A DNA stretch of 47,123 nucleotides, from positions 1-47,123 of the forward strand of contig CAMAXP010000036.1 in NCBI GenBank assembly GCA_945862265.1, written 5' to 3'. Positions 18,302 to 26,712 of this stretch are shown in pieces. Every line of letters starts with the position of its first letter. Positions within the stretch are counted from its first letter, which is position 1. The position numbers and the translations under genes were made by a program. Source of the stretch: Bordetella parapertussis. GTDB taxonomy: Bacteria; Pseudomonadota; Gammaproteobacteria; Burkholderiales; SG8-39. Under the pieces are notes generated by a model. The model searched no databases. It was not told the DNA's origin and saw only the letters and a program-made list of their open reading frames with translations.

Positions 18302-18423
18302 TGGCATTCTATGACCAACCTCACTATGCAGGTTTCAAACCGATGAGCAACGAAACCGAAGCCGGGAGCCGGGACCTATCGAAACGGCGTGGCAGCACGG
18401 TTGGCTCCGGCGCGTCGCGCTGA
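18301..18423 (+). CDS. Possible 40-aa leader ORF upstream of DUF3429
   Basis: An open frame starts at the last base of the second operator repeat and encodes MAFYDQPHYAGFKPMSNETE and a basic Ser/Gly-rich end, stopping 15 nt before the DUF3429 start. There is no clear ribosome site and no family resemblance. It could be a leader peptide, the relic of a larger gene, or chance. Confidence 0.2.
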   Translation: MAFYDQPHYAGFKPMSNETEAGSRDLSKRRGSTVGSGASR

Positions 18424-18438
18424 TTAGCTGAGCAAAAC

Positions 18439-18891
18439 ATGAATCCTTTCTCCGCACTGCGCACTGCGCCCGCCCCCGCTGTCGTTCTCGGTTTCGGGGG
18501 CTTGGTGCCCTTTGTAGGGCTGGTGCTGCTGGTCGCCTTCTTGCCGGCGCCGTGGTACGCATTTTGGCTTGGCACACTCTCCCACTACGGCGCACTTATT
18601 CTGTCTTTCGTCGGCGCACTGCAATGGGGCTACGCGGTGCATAGCGGCGCGCGAGGTGCTCGCGCATGGATGCAATATGGCTGGAGTGTGCTGCCCTGCC
18701 TTGTTGGCTGGATGTCGCTTCAGCTACCGATATGGACCGGACTCAGAGTGCAGGCGGCGGCATTGCTGGTGTGCTATGCGTTCGATCGCCTCATGGCACG
18801 CTCGGAGTCATTCCCGGTGTGGCTGCTTCCACTGCGCGCCGCGCTGACCACGATCGGTGCGACGTCCTTGCTTTTTGCGAGCCTGGCATGA
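18439..18891 (+). CDS. DUF3429 family integral membrane protein
   Basis: A 150-residue inner-membrane protein with about five hydrophobic helices. The pattern starts with APAVVLGFGGLVPFVGLVLL near 12-31, continues WLGTLSHYGALILSFVGALQWGYA near 48-71 (the conserved Y-G-A-x-I-L-S-F-x-G-x-x-x-W-G element of DUF3429), then WSVLPCLVGWMSLQLP and two more segments. Function is unknown, but DUF3429 genes repeatedly occur near photolyase, SDR and DUF393 genes, as here. It is followed by a GNAT gene overlapping its stop (ATGA). The upstream operator repeats suggest control by the MerR regulator. Confidence 0.85.
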   Translation: MNPFSALRTAPAPAVVLGFGGLVPFVGLVLLVAFLPAPWYAFWLGTLSHYGALILSFVGALQWGYAVHSGARGARAWMQYGWSVLPCLVGWMSLQLPIWTGLRVQAAALLVCYAFDRLMARSESFPVWLLPLRAALTTIGATSLLFASLA

Positions 18892-19184
18892 GTCCTCCCC
18901 TGCCGCTTCAGCCGGCTTGCAGCAGCATTCGTGTCAACCATACCCCGGGCATTGTGACCATCGTCGATTCCAACACCACGATAGGCTACTGCCGATACAA
19001 CGAAGCTGGCGAAATAGAGTATATCTACGTCAACGGCGCGCATCGGCGAAAAGGTCACGCGAAGCAATTGCTGAAGATCGTCGAAGACTGCTTGCAGCGT
19101 ACGCTCACCTTCCAACCGCCCATCAGTCCGCTTGGCAGGGCTTTACAGGGTTTCTACACCGGTCGAATCTTGCCGGCACTGTGA
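18888..19184 (+). CDS. Small GNAT-like N-acetyltransferase domain protein
   Basis: A 98-residue protein whose start overlaps the DUF3429 stop (ATGA). The centre reads GYCRYNEAGEIEYIYVNGAHRRKGHAKQ (split here as IEYIYVNGAHRRKGHAKQLL near 43-62). It matches the core GNAT beta-strand plus the acetyl-CoA pyrophosphate loop (R-R-x-G-x-A) and following helix. The protein is short, about two thirds of a usual GNAT domain. Its C-terminal residues run into the region bordering the transposase remnant, so the 3' end may have been altered. The substrate is unknown. Confidence 0.65.
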   Translation: MSPPLPLQPACSSIRVNHTPGIVTIVDSNTTIGYCRYNEAGEIEYIYVNGAHRRKGHAKQLLKIVEDCLQRTLTFQPPISPLGRALQGFYTGRILPAL

Positions 19185-19199
19185 CCCGGCGGATGCGAG

Positions 19200-19358
19200 A
19201 ACCGTGACCCATGGGCATTGCATCAAGAACGCGCTGAGATGCCCGAGGATGCGCCGCACCGCCGCCGGTTCGTCGATCAGCGCGATCACGCGCATCGGTC
19301 CGTTACATTTTGGACAGACGAGCGGATCGGCTTCGTAGACCTTGCTGATGAGCCGTGA
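19200..19358 (-). pseudogene. Remnant of an IS91-type transposase C-terminus
   Basis: The minus strand translates without a start codon to SRLISKVYEADPLVCPKC, NGPMRVIALIDEP and AAVRRILGHLSAF. The series (L)LxKVYEADPLxCPxCGGxMRVIAxIxDPxxIRRILxHL is the familiar C-terminal end of IS91/IS801-like transposases, including the CPxC zinc pair. Everything upstream of this tail is gone, replaced by the end of typA. It marks old mobile-element activity at the border of the accessory island. Confidence 0.7.
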
Positions 19359-19398
19359 CCGGCTCCTGGAGCCAGTTTCCGAGCTTAAATCTTCAGAA

Positions 19399-21252
19399 TT
19401 AAGCCGCGGCGACGGAGGTGCGGGACTGCTTGCGGCGCTCGTGCTCCTGCAGGTAGCGCTTCCTGATGCGGATCGACTTGGGCGTGACTTCGACGAGCTC
19501 GTCGTCGGCGATGAATTCCACCGCGGACTCCAGCGTCAGCTTGATCGGCGGGGTCAGCACGATCGCATCGTCCTTGCCGGAAGAACGCACGTTGGTCAGG
19601 TGCTTTTCCTTGACCGGGTTGATGATCAGGTCGTTGTCGCGGGTGTGGATGCCCACCACCATGCCCTCGTATACCGGGTCGCCGGGGTTCACGAACATGC
19701 GGCCGCGCTCCTGCAGCTTCCACAGCGCATAGGCCACGGCCTCGCCGTCATCGCCGGAGATCAGCGCACCGGCGCGCCGGTCCGAGCTTTCGCCCTTCAT
19801 CGGCGCGTACTCGTCGAAGACGTGCGACAACACCCCGGTACCGCGGGTCATGGTCATGAACTCGGTCTGGAACCCGATCAGCCCGCGCGCCGGGATGCGA
19901 TAGTCGAGGCGCACGCGCCCGCGGCTGTCCTGCGACATGTCGAGCATCTCGCCGCGCCGGCCGTTGAGTGCCGCGATCGCCGCGCCCTGGTTGGCTTCCT
20001 CGACATCCACCGACAGCATCTCGAACGGCTCGCAGACGACGCCGTCGATATTCTTGAGGATCACCTGCGGGCGGGACACCGCCAGCTCGAAGCCTTCGCG
20101 GCGCATGTTCTCGATCAGGATGGTGAGGTGCAGCTCGCCCCGGCCCGAGACCCGGAATACATCCGTCTCGGCGGTGTCTTCCACGCGCAGCGCGACGTTG
20201 GTGAGCAATTCCTTGTAGAGACGGTCGCGTACCTGCCGGCTGGTGACGAACTTGCCTTCGCGCCCGACCAGCGGGGAGGTGTTCACCTGGAAATTCATGT
20301 TGAGCGTGGGCTCGTCGATCTTGTGCACCGGCAGCGCCTCGGGCTGCTCCTTGTCGGCCAGCGTTGCGCCGATGGAAACCTCGTCGATGCCCGTGACCTG
20401 CACGATCTCGCCCGCGTACGCCTCGTCCATCGGGACCCGGTTCAGGCCCTGGAAACCGTAGACGCCGGTGATCTTGGACACGGCAGTGGCGCCATTCGGC
20501 TCCATCACGGCCACTTCCATGCCGACACGGATCACGCCGCGGCGCAGGCGACCGATGACCAGCCTGCCGACGTAGCTGGAGTAATCCAGCGCGGCCACGG
20601 CCATCTGCAGCGGCAAGGTGGGGTCGCCCACCGGGAGGGGGACGCTCTTCAAGACCGTCTCAAACAACGGCCGCATGTTGGTGCCGCGGGGGCCGCCGGA
20701 AATGGCCGATGCCGGGTCCAGGCTCGCCCAGCCCTGCAGGGCCGAGGCATACACCACCGGGAAGTCGAGCTGCGATTCGTCCGCGCCGAGGCGGTCGAAG
20801 AGGTCGAACGTCTGGTTCACGACCCACTGGGCGCGCGCGCCGTCGCGGTCGACCTTGTTCACCACCACGATGGGCTTCAGGCCCAGCGCCAGCGCTTTGC
20901 GCGTGACGAAGCGCGTCTGCGGCATCGGGCCTTCGACCGCGTCGACCAGCAGCAGCACGCCGTCCACCATCGACAGGGTGCGCTCCACCTCGCCGCCGAA
21001 GTCGGCGTGGCCCGGGGTGTCGACGATATTGACGTGCACGCCGTCGAAATCCACCGCCGTGTTCTTGGCCAGGATCGTGATGCCGCGCTCTTTTTCGATG
21101 TCGTTCGAGTCCATCACCCGTTCGGTGATGCGCTCGTGCGCCTGGAAGGTACCGGCCTGCTGCAGCAGCTTGTCGACGAGCGTCGTCTTGCCATGGTCGA
21201 CGTGGGCGATGATGGCGATGTTGCGCAGCGGGCGTTGTGCAGTGCGATCCAT
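19399..21252 (-). CDS. typA: Ribosome-associated translational GTPase TypA/BipA
   Basis: Elongation-factor-like GTPase that binds ribosomes and aids 50S assembly and stress adaptation. The protein has 617 residues (family about 605-615). GTPase motifs are visible: [16 protein letters not shown] near 14-29, [10 protein letters not shown] (switch I), [14 protein letters not shown] near 77-90, and [10 protein letters not shown] near 131. The C-terminal TypA-specific domain contains [19 protein letters not shown]. The ATG at 21252 is used. It lies downstream of hslR-msrA on the same strand, 64 nt away, with a stem-loop in the gap. Confidence 0.97.
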   Translation of the reverse strand: MDRTAQRPLRNIAIIAHVDHGKTTLVDKLLQQAGTFQAHERITERVMDSNDIEKERGITILAKNTAVDFDGVHVNIVDTPGHADFGGEVERTLSMVDGVLLLVDAVEGPMPQTRFVTRKALALGLKPIVVVNKVDRDGARAQWVVNQTFDLFDRLGADESQLDFPVVYASALQGWASLDPASAISGGPRGTNMRPLFETVLKSVPLPVGDPTLPLQMAVAALDYSSYVGRLVIGRLRRGVIRVGMEVAVMEPNGATAVSKITGVYGFQGLNRVPMDEAYAGEIVQVTGIDEVSIGATLADKEQPEALPVHKIDEPTLNMNFQVNTSPLVGREGKFVTSRQVRDRLYKELLTNVALRVEDTAETDVFRVSGRGELHLTILIENMRREGFELAVSRPQVILKNIDGVVCEPFEMLSVDVEEANQGAAIAALNGRRGEMLDMSQDSRGRVRLDYRIPARGLIGFQTEFMTMTRGTGVLSHVFDEYAPMKGESSDRRAGALISGDDGEAVAYALWKLQERGRMFVNPGDPVYEGMVVGIHTRDNDLIINPVKEKHLTNVRSSGKDDAIVLTPPIKLTLESAVEFIADDELVEVTPKSIRIRKRYLQEHERRKQSRTSVAAA

Positions 21253-21270
21253 GGGGCAGAGTCCGACGAA

Positions 21271-21300
21271 AGGGGCCGCATTGTATCAGCGCAGGCCCCT
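21271..21300 (-). terminator. Stem-loop between hslR and typA
   Basis: AGGGGCC (21271-21277) and GGCCCCT (21294-21300) can pair as a 7-bp GC-rich stem with a 16-nt loop. On the minus strand it is followed only by TTTCG. It could weaken read-through from msrA-hslR into typA, but it lacks a real T-tract. Confidence 0.3.
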
Positions 21301-21316
21301 GAACGGACAGGATTTT

Positions 21317-21691
21317 TTAGTATCCGCGCAGTTTGGCGAGCGAACGCCTGTCACGTTTCGTCGGGCGCCCGTGGAGGTCGAGGGTCGGCTCCGTAACGAG
21401 GCGGCGATTTTCGGCAAAAACGGCCCGTTTCAGCCTGCTTTCCTCGCTTTCGGTATACAACTTCTCCGCCATCGGGGCTGATCCCCGCTTGTCGGACACG
21501 TCCACCACAGTGATCGCCCGCCCGGTTTCGCCCGAGCCCACGTCCAACCGGTCGCCCGGCCGGACTTCCCGGGAAGGCTTGACCCGCTCGCCGTTGACGC
21601 TGACCTTGCCGCCTTCGATTGCGGCCTGAGCGGCGCTGCGCGTGCGGTAGAACCGCGCCGCCCAGAGCCACTTGTCGATGCGGACGCTCAC
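21317..21691 (-). CDS. hslR: RNA-binding S4-domain protein, Hsp15-like
   Basis: A 124-residue protein beginning with the S4 RNA-binding fold. [21 protein letters not shown], split here as [15 protein letters not shown] near 5-19, then [18 protein letters not shown], is the classic HslR pattern. The basic C-terminus ([18 protein letters not shown]) fits ribosome binding. Hsp15 binds free 50S subunits carrying a nascent chain after stalled translation. Its start overlaps the msrA stop in an ATGA. Pairing with msrA and typA groups translation and protein-repair functions. Confidence 0.9.
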   Translation of the reverse strand: MSVRIDKWLWAARFYRTRSAAQAAIEGGKVSVNGERVKPSREVRPGDRLDVGSGETGRAITVVDVSDKRGSAPMAEKLYTESEESRLKRAVFAENRRLVTEPTLDLHGRPTKRDRRSLAKLRGY

Positions 21692-22344
21692 GCCTTGGCC
21701 AACACTCCCACAGGGCAGGACACGCCCGTGCCCCCAAGGCCGCAGTAGCCGTTCGGGTTCTTGCCGAGGTACTGCTGGTGGTAGTCCTCGGCGTAGAAGA
21801 ACTCGGGCGCAGCCTTGATCTCGGTGGTGATCTTCCCGTAGCCCTTTGCATCCAGAGCAGCCTGGAAGGCGTCGCGCGTGGCGATCGCCGCCTGGGCCTG
21901 GCCTTCGCCGTACGTATACAACGCCGATCGGTACTGGGAGCCCGTGTCGTTCCCCTGCCGCATGCCCTGGGTCGGGTCGTGGCTCTCCCAGAACACCTTG
22001 AAGAGTGCCTCGAGGGTGATGATCTTCGGGTCGAACACCACCAGCACCGCCTCGGTGTGGTTGGTGCGGCCGCTGCAGGTTTCCTCGTAGGTCGGATTGG
22101 GCGTGTTTCCGCCCGAGTAACCGACAGCCGTCGACCAGACGCCCGGGGTCTGCCAGAACACGCGCTCCGCGCCCCAGAAACAGCCCAGGCCGAATTGCAC
22201 CTGCTCGAGTCCTTCGGGGAAAGGCGGCGTCATCGGGTTGCCCTTGGTCAGGTGCTTCGCCGCCACGCGCATCTTGTCATTGCGCCCCGGCAGGGTGCTT
22301 TCGGCGGGGAGCAACTGGGTGGGCTTCTTCATGAATCCGAACAT
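21688..22344 (-). CDS. msrA: Peptide-methionine (S)-S-oxide reductase MsrA
   Basis: Repairs oxidised methionine residues using thioredoxin. It has 218 residues. The catalytic motif [13 protein letters not shown] lies near 53-65, with typical downstream segments [21 protein letters not shown] and [13 protein letters not shown]. Recycling cysteines sit in the C-terminal [15 protein letters not shown] ~40-residue N-terminal extension without a signal peptide ([15 protein letters not shown]) precedes the domain, as in many proteobacterial MsrA. The ATG at 22344 has a GAGGAG site. It overlaps hslR by 4 nt. Confidence 0.96.
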   Translation of the reverse strand: MFGFMKKPTQLLPAESTLPGRNDKMRVAAKHLTKGNPMTPPFPEGLEQVQFGLGCFWGAERVFWQTPGVWSTAVGYSGGNTPNPTYEETCSGRTNHTEAVLVVFDPKIITLEALFKVFWESHDPTQGMRQGNDTGSQYRSALYTYGEGQAQAAIATRDAFQAALDAKGYGKITTEIKAAPEFFYAEDYHQQYLGKNPNGYCGLGGTGVSCPVGVLAKA

Positions 22345-22400
22345 GGGGATCTCCTCATTCCTTACACTTTAGAATACCGCACCAAAAAACGGGAACCGAC

Positions 22401-23381
22401 ATGAAAATCTGCATCTTTGGCGCCGGCGCGATCGGCGGCGTCATGGCCGCCTGGCTCGAGAAAGCCGGGCACGAAGTCTCAATGGTCGCACGTGGCGCGA
22501 ACCTCGAGGCAATCCGCGCGAAGGGCCTGCGCATCCGCACCAACGCCACCGGCGAAATCCTCACCGCCCACCCGAAGGTCGACAGCGACCCGGCGAAGCT
22601 CGGCATCCAGGATTACGTGGTCGTCACGGTCAAGGGCCAGAGCCTGCCTCAGGTGGCTGCCAGCATAGGACCCCTGCTCGGCCCGGACAGTTCCGTGGTC
22701 ACGGCAATGAACGGCGTGCCGTGGTGGTTCTTCGACAAGCTCGCCTACGGCGGCGGGAAGCTCAGGCTCGAGACTCTCGACCCGGGCGGCAGGCTTTCGC
22801 AGGCCATGCCGACGAAGTCGCTGGTCGGCTGCGTGATCCACTGCGCCGCCTCCGTGCCGGAACCGGGCCTCGTCAGCCATAACATGGGCAAGAAGCTGAT
22901 CCTCGGCGAACCCGGCGGCAAGAACACCGCGCGCACAACCAAGATTGCCGAAGCTTTTGCCGCCGCCGGGTTCGACACCATCACCAGCGGATTCATCGAG
23001 AAGGACTTCTGGGTGAAGCTCCTCGGCAACGTGAGCTTCAACCCCGTCTCCGCGCTGACGCTCGCCACCGCCGACCGGATGATCAACGACCCGCTCGTGA
23101 AGGGCTACATGGTGTCGGTGATGAAAGAGGTCCTCGCCATCGGGCGCGCCGTGGGTGTGGATGCCGACATCGACCCCGAAGCGCGCATCGACATGGCGCG
23201 CGCCCTCGGCGCCTTCAAGACCTCGATGCTGCAGGACATGGAGGCCGGCAAGGCGCTGGAGATCGACGGGCTGCTGATGGGCACGCTCGACATCGCGAAG
23301 CAGGCGAACGTGCCGGCCCCGTTTACCGAGAGCCTGCTGGGGTTGATCCGCTTGCGCGCGGGAACCACGGGGCAGCATTGA
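22401..23381 (+). CDS. Ketopantoate reductase (ApbA/PanE) family oxidoreductase
   Basis: A 326-residue NADPH-dependent reductase. The N-terminal Rossmann motif is KICIFGAGAIGGVMAAWLEKAGHEVSMVARG. Its core GAGAIGG lies near 7-13. The C-terminal all-helical domain includes KDFWVKLLGNVSFNPVSALT, with the conserved lysine and asparagine of the ApbA family, and GAFKTSMLQDMEAGKALEIDGL, the family's substrate-lid signature. Family members reduce 2-dehydropantoate or other 2-keto acids. Paralogues in Burkholderiales catabolic regions often have unknown substrates, so no symbol is given. It stands alone, divergent from msrA and convergent with the sulfatase gene. Confidence 0.88.
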   Translation: MKICIFGAGAIGGVMAAWLEKAGHEVSMVARGANLEAIRAKGLRIRTNATGEILTAHPKVDSDPAKLGIQDYVVVTVKGQSLPQVAASIGPLLGPDSSVVTAMNGVPWWFFDKLAYGGGKLRLETLDPGGRLSQAMPTKSLVGCVIHCAASVPEPGLVSHNMGKKLILGEPGGKNTARTTKIAEAFAAAGFDTITSGFIEKDFWVKLLGNVSFNPVSALTLATADRMINDPLVKGYMVSVMKEVLAIGRAVGVDADIDPEARIDMARALGAFKTSMLQDMEAGKALEIDGLLMGTLDIAKQANVPAPFTESLLGLIRLRAGTTGQH

Positions 23382-23411
23382 CCGGCATGAAGCGCCGGCC
23401 CGGCGCCTGGC

Positions 23412-24995
23412 TCAGCCGGGCTTGCGATCGGGCGGTGTCGGCTCGACGTAGGGAAACCGCGACCGCGGTTTCGGGCCCACTGCCCCGCCCGCGCTCGCCG
23501 GGCGCACGAAACGCTCGCGATCGCCGGGCCGTGCCTCGTAGGTCCAGTCAGGGAACGTCCCGTTGCGCATGGCTACCTCCTTCAGGAACAGGCGCCTGCG
23601 CTGGCTCGCCCGGATGCGCGCGTCGGTCGCCGCCGGATCCCAATCCGCGACGAGGCGCGCATGCAGGGCGGATTCGGCAGCGGCATGCTCCGGCCGCCCG
23701 GCAAGGTTGGTGAGTTCCTGCGGATCGGCACGCAGGTCGAACAGCAACGGCGGCAGGCCGAGCGTGTAGACGTACTTGTAGTCGCCGCGGCGGACCATGC
23801 GCGAGGGCGCGCAGACGCCCTCCGAGGAATATTCCGCGATCGCCTCGCGCGGACCACCCTCCCCTTCCCCGGCCAGGATCGGCATCAGGCTGATGCCGGC
23901 GAGCGGGTCCACGGGTTCGACGCGCACGCCCTGGTCGCCGCGCGCCGCGACATCGAGGAAGGTCGGCAACAGGTCTACCAGCGAGCAGATCGCGCTGCTG
24001 CGCCCCGGTTTCACCACCCCCGGCCAGCGCACGATGAGCGGCACCCGCGCCGACCATTCGAAGAAGGTCTGCTTGAACCACATGCCGCGCTCGCCCAGCA
24101 TCTCGCCGTGGTCCGCGCAGATCACGATGATTGAATTCTCCGCCAGGCCCGAGCGCTCCAGTGCCTCGATCACGTGCCCGATCTTTTCGTCGACGTAGCT
24201 GGCCATCGCGTAATAGGCGTGCCGCGCCCTGAGGATCGCGGCCGGCGTGAGCGTGTGGCGGTCCTGCCCGTGCGCGAGATACAGCCACTGGCTGTGCGGG
24301 TCGAGCGACTCGTACGGGATTTCAGGCACAGAGGGCGCTTCGATCGAGGCCGGGTCGTAGCGGTCCCAGTGCTCCTGCGGCGCGACGAATGGCGGATGCG
24401 GATGGGTGAACGAAACCGTCAGGAAGAACGGCTGGGTGCGGGGCCCGCGAGCGAGGTCGTACACCTTCTGCACCGCCACATGCTCGACCTCCTCATCGTA
24501 GTCGATCTGCATGTTCCGCACGCACGGCCCGGCGTCGACCACGTGCCCCATCCCTACGCCGGTGGGACGGTGCGCGGCGCCCTTGGACCAATCCGGCACC
24601 CAGAGGAATTCCGCCGGGTAGATGTCGGTGGTCAGGCGCTCGTCGTAGCCGTGCAGCTGGTCGGCGCCGACGAAATGCATCTTGCCGGCGAGGATTGTGC
24701 GGTAACCGGCCGCCGACAGGTAGTGCGCCATGGTCGGAATCTCGGAGGCCATCTCGCAGGCGTTGTCGAACGCGTCGATCGCGTGCGGCAGCCGCCCCGA
24801 CAGCATCGAGTAGCGCGACGGCGCGCAGATCGGGAAGTTGCAATAGGCCGCATCGAAGACCATGCCCTGCTCGGCCGCGCGCGCAAGCGCCGGGGCCTGC
24901 ACGACCCCGTGGCCGTAGACTGGCAGCGCCGCTGCGGCCAACTGGTCGGCCATCAGCAGGACGATGTTCGGGCGCTGCGGCGAATCAGTTTGCAT
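23412..24995 (-). CDS. Choline-sulfatase-type sulfatase
   Basis: A type I sulfatase of 527 residues. The N-terminal RPNIVLLMADQLAAAALPVYG supplies metal ligands. The formylglycine site is NFPICAPSRYSMLSGRLPH near 57-75 (CxPSR, so a cysteine-type enzyme). CADHGEMLGERGMWFKQTFFEWSARVPLIVRWPG is the choline-sulfatase-like core; its key part is DHGEMLGERGMWFK. The C-terminal segment (WTYEARPGDRERFVRP) resembles the choline-sulfatase tail. ATG 24995 has a GGGAG site. The alternative at 25016 overlaps the Bug gene. No signal peptide is seen, so it is probably cytoplasmic. Coupling with a Bug receptor suggests uptake and desulfation of an organic sulfate ester. Confidence 0.85.
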   Translation of the reverse strand: MQTDSPQRPNIVLLMADQLAAAALPVYGHGVVQAPALARAAEQGMVFDAAYCNFPICAPSRYSMLSGRLPHAIDAFDNACEMASEIPTMAHYLSAAGYRTILAGKMHFVGADQLHGYDERLTTDIYPAEFLWVPDWSKGAAHRPTGVGMGHVVDAGPCVRNMQIDYDEEVEHVAVQKVYDLARGPRTQPFFLTVSFTHPHPPFVAPQEHWDRYDPASIEAPSVPEIPYESLDPHSQWLYLAHGQDRHTLTPAAILRARHAYYAMASYVDEKIGHVIEALERSGLAENSIIVICADHGEMLGERGMWFKQTFFEWSARVPLIVRWPGVVKPGRSSAICSLVDLLPTFLDVAARGDQGVRVEPVDPLAGISLMPILAGEGEGGPREAIAEYSSEGVCAPSRMVRRGDYKYVYTLGLPPLLFDLRADPQELTNLAGRPEHAAAESALHARLVADWDPAATDARIRASQRRRLFLKEVAMRNGTFPDWTYEARPGDRERFVRPASAGGAVGPKPRSRFPYVEPTPPDRKPG

Positions 24996-25012
24996 CGCTG
25001 TGCTCCCGGGAG

Positions 25013-26023
25013 TCATGCCAGCTTGATGTTGCCCGCCAGGATGACCCGGCCCCACTTCTGCACGTCCGCCGCAAGAATCCTCCTGAACTCATCCGGGGCG
25101 GCCATCCTGGGATCGAGGCCGCGCGCCTGCAGCGCCTGCCCGACCGCGGGCGTGCCGATCGCCCGGGAGATCTCCGCGCTCAACCGTTGCACGATATCGG
25201 CTGGTGTCGCCGCGGGCGCGAACACCCCCAACCACTGGCCGGCCTGGTATCCGGGCACCCCCGCCTCCGCGATCGTCGGCAGTTCGGGCAGCAGGGCGAA
25301 GCGGCTCGCGCTGGTCACCGCGAGTGGGCGCACCTGCGCGCTCTTGATCGGCGCCAGCGCGATGGGGACGGTGGCGAACATCACGTCGAGACGCCCGCCC
25401 ATCAGGTCGTTCATCACCGGCGCGCGACCGTAGGGCACATGCAGCATGTTGATGCCCGCGACCTGCGCGAACAACTCGGAAAACAGGTGCGCCGGGCTGC
25501 CGATCCCGGGAGTGCCATACGAATACGCGCCGGGTTTCGCCTTGGCGGCGGCGACCAGTTCGGCCACCGACTTGAAGGGCGAGGACAAGGGCACGATCAG
25601 GACCGAGTACGTGTCGGCGACGAGCGCCACCGGGGCCAGGTCGCGCAGGGGATCGAACGGCATCGCGCGACTGCCTGCGACATCAATGGCGATCGAACTG
25701 GTCCCCATCAGGAGCGTATGGCCGTCGGGCGCGGCCTTCGCCACCTGGTGCGCTCCCAGGGTGCCGGCGGCGCCCGGGACGTTCTCCACTGCGGTCGCCT
25801 GGTCGAACGCCTTTTGCAGGGTGTCGCCGACCACCCGTCCGCCGATGTCGACCAGCCCGCCCGGACCCCATGGCACGACGATCCGGATCGCTCGCGACGG
25901 ATAGCCTTGCGCGAAAACGGGCGCGATACCGTTGATCGCAGCCCCAAGGGCGAGCGTTGCCGAGTGCCTGAGCACACGCCGGCGTTCGGCGTCGAAATGG
26001 GCGCGGATGATGCGACCTGTCAT
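25013..26023 (-). CDS. Bug-family (TctC-like) periplasmic solute-binding protein
   Basis: Substrate receptor of the tripartite tricarboxylate transporter type, 336 residues from ATG 26023, which has a GGAG site 7 nt upstream. A longer version from 26044 lacks one. A signal with an ERRRVLRHS twin-arginine-like start and hydrophobic ATLALGAAINGIAPVFA precedes the mature YPSRAIRIVVPWGPGGLVD. The Bug landmarks (GGLVDIGGR, AAPDGHTLLMG, and VPYGRAPVMNDLMGGRLDVMF near 215) are clear. No TctA/TctB membrane genes are nearby, as is usual for the expanded Bug family in Burkholderiales. The ligand is unknown, perhaps the sulfate ester used by the next gene. Confidence 0.92.
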   Translation of the reverse strand: MTGRIIRAHFDAERRRVLRHSATLALGAAINGIAPVFAQGYPSRAIRIVVPWGPGGLVDIGGRVVGDTLQKAFDQATAVENVPGAAGTLGAHQVAKAAPDGHTLLMGTSSIAIDVAGSRAMPFDPLRDLAPVALVADTYSVLIVPLSSPFKSVAELVAAAKAKPGAYSYGTPGIGSPAHLFSELFAQVAGINMLHVPYGRAPVMNDLMGGRLDVMFATVPIALAPIKSAQVRPLAVTSASRFALLPELPTIAEAGVPGYQAGQWLGVFAPAATPADIVQRLSAEISRAIGTPAVGQALQARGLDPRMAAPDEFRRILAADVQKWGRVILAGNIKLA

Positions 26024-26044
26024 TCTCAAGCTCCGTATTGTCAT

Positions 26045-26428
26045 CTAAGCGCGGTACTGCTTCCAGAAGACGTCCTTCTTCGCAACGCGGCTATCACGCA
26101 CGGTCACCAATTCTATGCCCCGCAGCAAGAACGACTCCCCGCCTCGATACTTGCCCTCGACCGAATACGTCATGACGATGCGATCCGGGTCCAGGCCGAA
26201 GCATTTCACGCCGTCGAATCGCAATCGCTCGAACAGGGTAGCGTTTTCCTCGATGCCGCGCAGGAACCCGTCCACGCCCTTGCGAACACGGCCGTCAGGC
26301 GCGTCGGTCCCGAACGCAAAGTGCCACTCCGCATCCTCGCACAGGACGTCGGCGAGGAGCGCGCGGTCCTTCTTGAAGTAGGCCTTGCCGAAGCGCTGCA
26401 TGATCGCGGTTGCGGTTGAGTCATCCAT
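26045..26428 (-). CDS. NTF2-like (SnoaL-type) protein
   Basis: A 127-residue cone-shaped alpha+beta domain protein. It opens with ATAIMQRFGKAYFKKDRALLADVLCEDAEWHF, the helix pair and first strand of the SnoaL/NTF2 fold. Its key part is FGKAYFKKDRALLADVL near 13-29. Strands GIEENATLFERLRFD, MTYSVEGKYRG and ELVTVRDSRVAKKDVFW follow. Such proteins can be isomerases, hydratases or ligand binders. No catalytic set can be assigned. ATG 26428 has an AGGAGA site. It is first of three genes with the Bug receptor and sulfatase, with no gap before the receptor. Confidence 0.75.
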   Translation of the reverse strand: MDDSTATAIMQRFGKAYFKKDRALLADVLCEDAEWHFAFGTDAPDGRVRKGVDGFLRGIEENATLFERLRFDGVKCFGLDPDRIVMTYSVEGKYRGGESFLLRGIELVTVRDSRVAKKDVFWKQYRA

Positions 26429-26457
26429 GGGGTCTCCTGTTCAGTTCGCGACGCCTG

Positions 26458-26631
26458 TCAGAACCCACAGGCCCGGCCGTCGGCGCGTGCATTGGTCTCG
26501 AACGGCGAAGCGGAGCGCTCCTCGTGCTCGTTCACGTGCGTGTCGGCAACGACCGCGAACGTGAAAAGTTTCTTCCCGGACGGTTCGCGGGCGCCGCGAA
26601 TTCCGGGATTCGATTCAATGGCATTGCCCAT
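26458..26631 (-). pseudogene. N-terminal fragment of a calcineurin-like metallophosphoesterase
   Basis: A 57-codon frame from ATG 26631 reads MGNAIESNPGIRGAREPSG, then KKLFTFAVVADTHVNEHEE and SPFETNARADGRA before a TGA. FAVVADTHV is the first metal-binding motif (DxH) of calcineurin-like phosphoesterases, and SPFETN is a typical continuation in enzymes found beside phnDCE-like transporters. The remaining several hundred residues, with the GNHD/E and later histidine motifs, are absent. The next gene starts 29 nt later. It lies 81 nt after phnE2 on the same strand, so it is probably the broken fifth gene of that operon. A 26.4-26.7 kb non-coding gap would otherwise remain here. Confidence 0.6.
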
Positions 26632-26712
26632 CGGAGCTACCCTTGCATGAATGAACTTGTCGAGGTTGCCTTCACCCGGCAGGTGACTATACCGGCGAAG
26701 CCCTGCGCCTCC

